Assembly (NCBI GenBank): GCA_003140115.1
Contig: PLIQ01000583.1
Coordinates: 5,045 to 12,970, forward strand
Direction: 5' to 3'
DNA: 7,926 nucleotides
From: Actinomycetota bacterium
Lineage (GTDB): Bacteria > Actinomycetota > Actinomycetes > Streptosporangiales > Streptosporangiaceae
A model generated the notes under the pieces. It ran no database searches and had not been told where the DNA came from. It worked only from the letters and a program-made list of their open reading frames with translations. Below are positions 7,072 to 7,926 of the stretch, in pieces; positions within the stretch are counted from its first letter, which is position 1; each line of letters starts with the position of its first letter. Both the position numbers and the translations under genes were made by a program.

Positions 7072-7474
7072 CCGGCGGGTTGCGCCGGATGGCCTGATCG
7101 AGCGCGTTGAGGAACTTCTGGTCGTCGTCCGGGCCCTTGGGCACGACGCCCGGGCCGCTGACCCGCCCCCGCCCGGCCGGGTGCCGCGCGGCGGCATCGT
7201 CCGCGTCCGTCCAGCTCAAGCTCGCGCTCACATCGTCAGCCTGGTCATCGGAGTCGTCCGGTACCCGCGTGAGCACCCGGGCTGGGTCGTGGGCCGGCCG
7301 GCGGGCGATCAGCCACGCGAACGCGCCGGCGACGAAGGTCACCGCGATAACCGCGACCCAGGCCCGCTTGGACAGGCCCCGGCAGTCCGGCGCGGGAGTA
7401 AGGATGGCGTCTGTCAGGCAGTAGAGCCAGAAACCCGTCATGAAGAGGGCAAACAAGGCACCTGGCAGCAGCAT
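7037..7474 (-). CDS. Small membrane protein with PLDc_N (phospholipase D nuclease N-terminal) domain
   Basis: The 145-residue protein has two membrane helices near its start (about 4-22 and 38-58) separated by a short polar loop. FWLYCLTDAILT, then LSKRAWV and AWLIARRP, match the PLDc_N family, which in spite of its name has no catalytic HKD motif when it stands alone. A polar, acidic linker follows, and then a C-terminal GPDDDQKFLNALDQAI segment that I recognise from similar streptomycete proteins. The function is unknown. A membrane-bound role is inferred. ATG 7474 is preceded by TAGGCT, 6 bases upstream on the same strand, the layout of a leaderless gene. The last 35 bases overlap the end of ccsB in the opposite direction. 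It is not part of the cytochrome c operon and is read towards it. Confidence 0.85.
   Translation of the reverse strand: MLLPGALFALFMTGFWLYCLTDAILTPAPDCRGLSKRAWVAVIAVTFVAGAFAWLIARRPAHDPARVLTRVPDDSDDQADDVSASLSWTDADDAAARHPAGRGRVSGPGVVPKGPDDDQKFLNALDQAIRRNPPVSLLPRKSAGR
7072..7088 (+). terminator. Candidate hairpin terminator directly after ccsB
   Basis: CCGGCG (7072-7077) and CGCCGG (7083-7088) form a perfect 6-base GC stem with the 5-base loop GGTTG, beginning right after the ccsB stop. There is no T-run, which is common for proposed actinobacterial terminators. It lies within the coding part of the convergent minus-strand gene, so coding constraint or chance could also explain it. Confidence 0.4.
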
Positions 7475-7480
7475 GGCCGA

Positions 7481-7486
7481 AGCCTA
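7481..7486 (-). promoter_or_regulatory. Candidate -10 box of a leaderless promoter for the PLDc_N gene
   Basis: On the minus strand TAGGCT (TAnnnT) is followed by six bases and then the start codon ATG at 7474. Transcription starting 7 bases after the box would begin exactly at the A of ATG. No ribosome binding site is seen. A -35 box at 17-18 bases is not evident. Confidence 0.45.
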
Positions 7487-7534
7487 ACTGGCCGAATCAA
7501 TGCGGCGTGCGCAAATTGTTCAACTTTTACTCCG

Positions 7535-7596
7535 GTGAAGAGTCGCCCGGGCATTCACGCCATCGGGTGACGTGTCATACGATCTCGGCATACGCT
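7535..7596 (+). promoter_or_regulatory. Divergent regulatory region with nested inverted repeats and two -10-like boxes
   Basis: This part of the 154-base divergent gap holds GTGAA (7535-7539) and TTCAC (7554-7558) flanking the 8-base palindrome GCCCGGGC (7545-7552). Two plus-strand promoter candidates follow: TTCACG (7554-7559), 18 bases, TACGAT (7578-7583); and GTGACG (7567-7572), 18 bases, TACGCT (7591-7596). Either would serve the gene at 7629. The inverted repeats overlap the first -35 box and could bind a regulator. All of this is pattern-based. Confidence 0.35.
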
Positions 7597-7616
7597 GGCC
7601 GTCAGGGCAACGGAGC

Positions 7617-7621
7617 GGGAG
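7617..7621 (+). promoter_or_regulatory. Ribosome binding site of the repeat-protein gene
   Basis: GGGAG with a 7-base spacer to ATG 7629 is the best-placed ribosome binding site in the window. It is the main support for the start of the edge gene. Confidence 0.65.
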
Positions 7622-7628
7622 ACGGCAC

Positions 7629-7926
7629 ATGCGGCTAAGGCTGTTCGACCGCATCCGCCGGCTCGTCCATCCCCGCCGCGCGCAGGCCTCCGGGACCATC
7701 CCCCAGGGCAGGCACCGCCGGAACCGACGGCAGGAGCCCGGCTACGGTCCGGCCGCCGGGCCCGCACAACCGTCCGTACCAGCTCATTCACCAGGCCCGG
7801 CTCAGTCATCAGGCCCGGCGACTTCGTCAGACCCGGCTCAGTCATCAGGCCCGACTTCGTCAGGTCCAGGGACTCCATCAGGTCCGGGGACTTCATCGGG
7901 CCTGGCTCATTCATCAGGCCCGGCTC
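7629..7926 (+). CDS. Unrecognised repeat-containing protein, 3' end cut by window edge
   Basis: The frame opens at ATG 7629 and stays open to the window edge (99 complete codons). The first 20 residues are strongly basic with alternating hydrophobic residues (MRLRLFDRIRRLVHPRR), a possible membrane- or nucleic acid-binding helix. A further basic patch (RHRRNRRQ) and a Pro/Gly/Ala-rich stretch follow. From about residue 52 the protein is a run of hexapeptides of the form A-[HQT]-S-S-G-P, which is expected to be disordered. I see no signal peptide and no enzymatic motif in the visible part, and I do not recognise the family. A folded domain may follow beyond the edge. The good ribosome binding site and upstream promoter candidates argue that it is a real gene, although the opposite strand is also open here (7555-7914). 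Confidence 0.6.
   Translation, partial: MRLRLFDRIRRLVHPRRAQASGTIPQGRHRRNRRQEPGYGPAAGPAQPSVPAHSPGPAQSSGPATSSDPAQSSGPTSSGPGTPSGPGTSSGLAHSSGPA
7782..7926 (+). repeat. 18-base in-frame minisatellite encoding A-x-S-S-G-P hexapeptides
   Basis: Units start at 7782, 7800, 7818, 7836, 7854 (a 15-base unit), 7869, 7887 and 7905, and a ninth begins at 7923. They encode AHSPGP, AQSSGP, ATSSDP, AQSSGP, TSSGP, GTPSGP, GTSSGL and AHSSGP. All units keep the reading frame. Of 14 serine codons, 11 are TCA, a codon normally avoided in such GC-rich genomes. The array runs off the window edge, so its full copy number is unknown. Confidence 0.85.

Noticed and set aside
6315..7097. Plus-strand frame inside ccsB in another phase, extending past its stop.
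   Set aside because: The Arg/Gly-rich translation is a typical frame shadow. ccsB has the WWD motif and membrane helices.
7555..7914. Minus-strand frame opposite the edge gene, with its own repeat (KSPGL/MTEPGL-like).
   Set aside because: The repeat makes several frames open. The plus frame has a good ribosome binding site and start, and this one has no visible ribosome binding site. Not excluded with certainty.
7782..7926. CRISPR array.
   Set aside because: Units are contiguous 18- or 15-base coding repeats with no spacers of unique sequence.
1..7926. tRNA, rRNA, insertion sequence or prophage traces.
   Set aside because: No cloverleaf, transposase motif, terminal inverted repeats or abrupt composition change was seen. 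The only unusual codon use is in the repeat at the right edge.

Overview
The window is high-GC DNA, with G or C at most third codon positions and frequent GTG starts. This suggests an actinobacterium. The gene order resembles the haem and cytochrome c maturation neighbourhood of mycobacteria and streptomycetes; the exact taxon cannot be fixed from the sequence alone.

Layout: (1) 1-849, the 3' part of hemB (porphobilinogen synthase), cut by the left window edge. (2) 966-1637, a degenerate primase/polymerase (Prim-Pol)-like protein of unknown role, preceded by a roughly 115-base gap with a candidate promoter and an inverted repeat. (3) 1639-2943, hemL (glutamate-1-semialdehyde aminomutase), one base after the previous gene. 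(4) 2967-3602, a histidine phosphatase family protein, probably from a leaderless start. (5) 3690-7071, a tightly packed block of a membrane-anchored TlpA/ResA-type thioredoxin, resB and ccsB/ccsA, with overlapping stop and start codons. It is preceded by a 14-base tandem repeat that creates three tiny reading frames. (6) 7037-7474 on the minus strand, a small two-helix membrane protein of the PLDc_N type, whose 3' end overlaps ccsB by 35 bases. (7) 7629 to the right edge, the start of an unrecognised protein that runs into a hexapeptide repeat.

How the genes fit together: HemL makes 5-aminolevulinate and HemB condenses two of these to porphobilinogen, so both feed haem synthesis. TlpA/ResA, ResB and CcsB form a System II cytochrome c maturation set. 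The thioredoxin reduces apocytochrome cysteines outside the membrane, and ResB-CcsB carries haem across and attaches it. The cluster therefore joins haem supply to haem use. The usual redox partner gene ccdA, expected between tlpA and resB by comparison with mycobacteria, is absent here.

Most of the window is conserved housekeeping sequence. I do not see a clearly new multi-gene system. The best leads are the minigene-like repeat before tlpA, the apparently inactivated Prim-Pol protein inside a haem operon, the missing ccdA, and the repeat protein rich in the rare codon TCA at the right edge.
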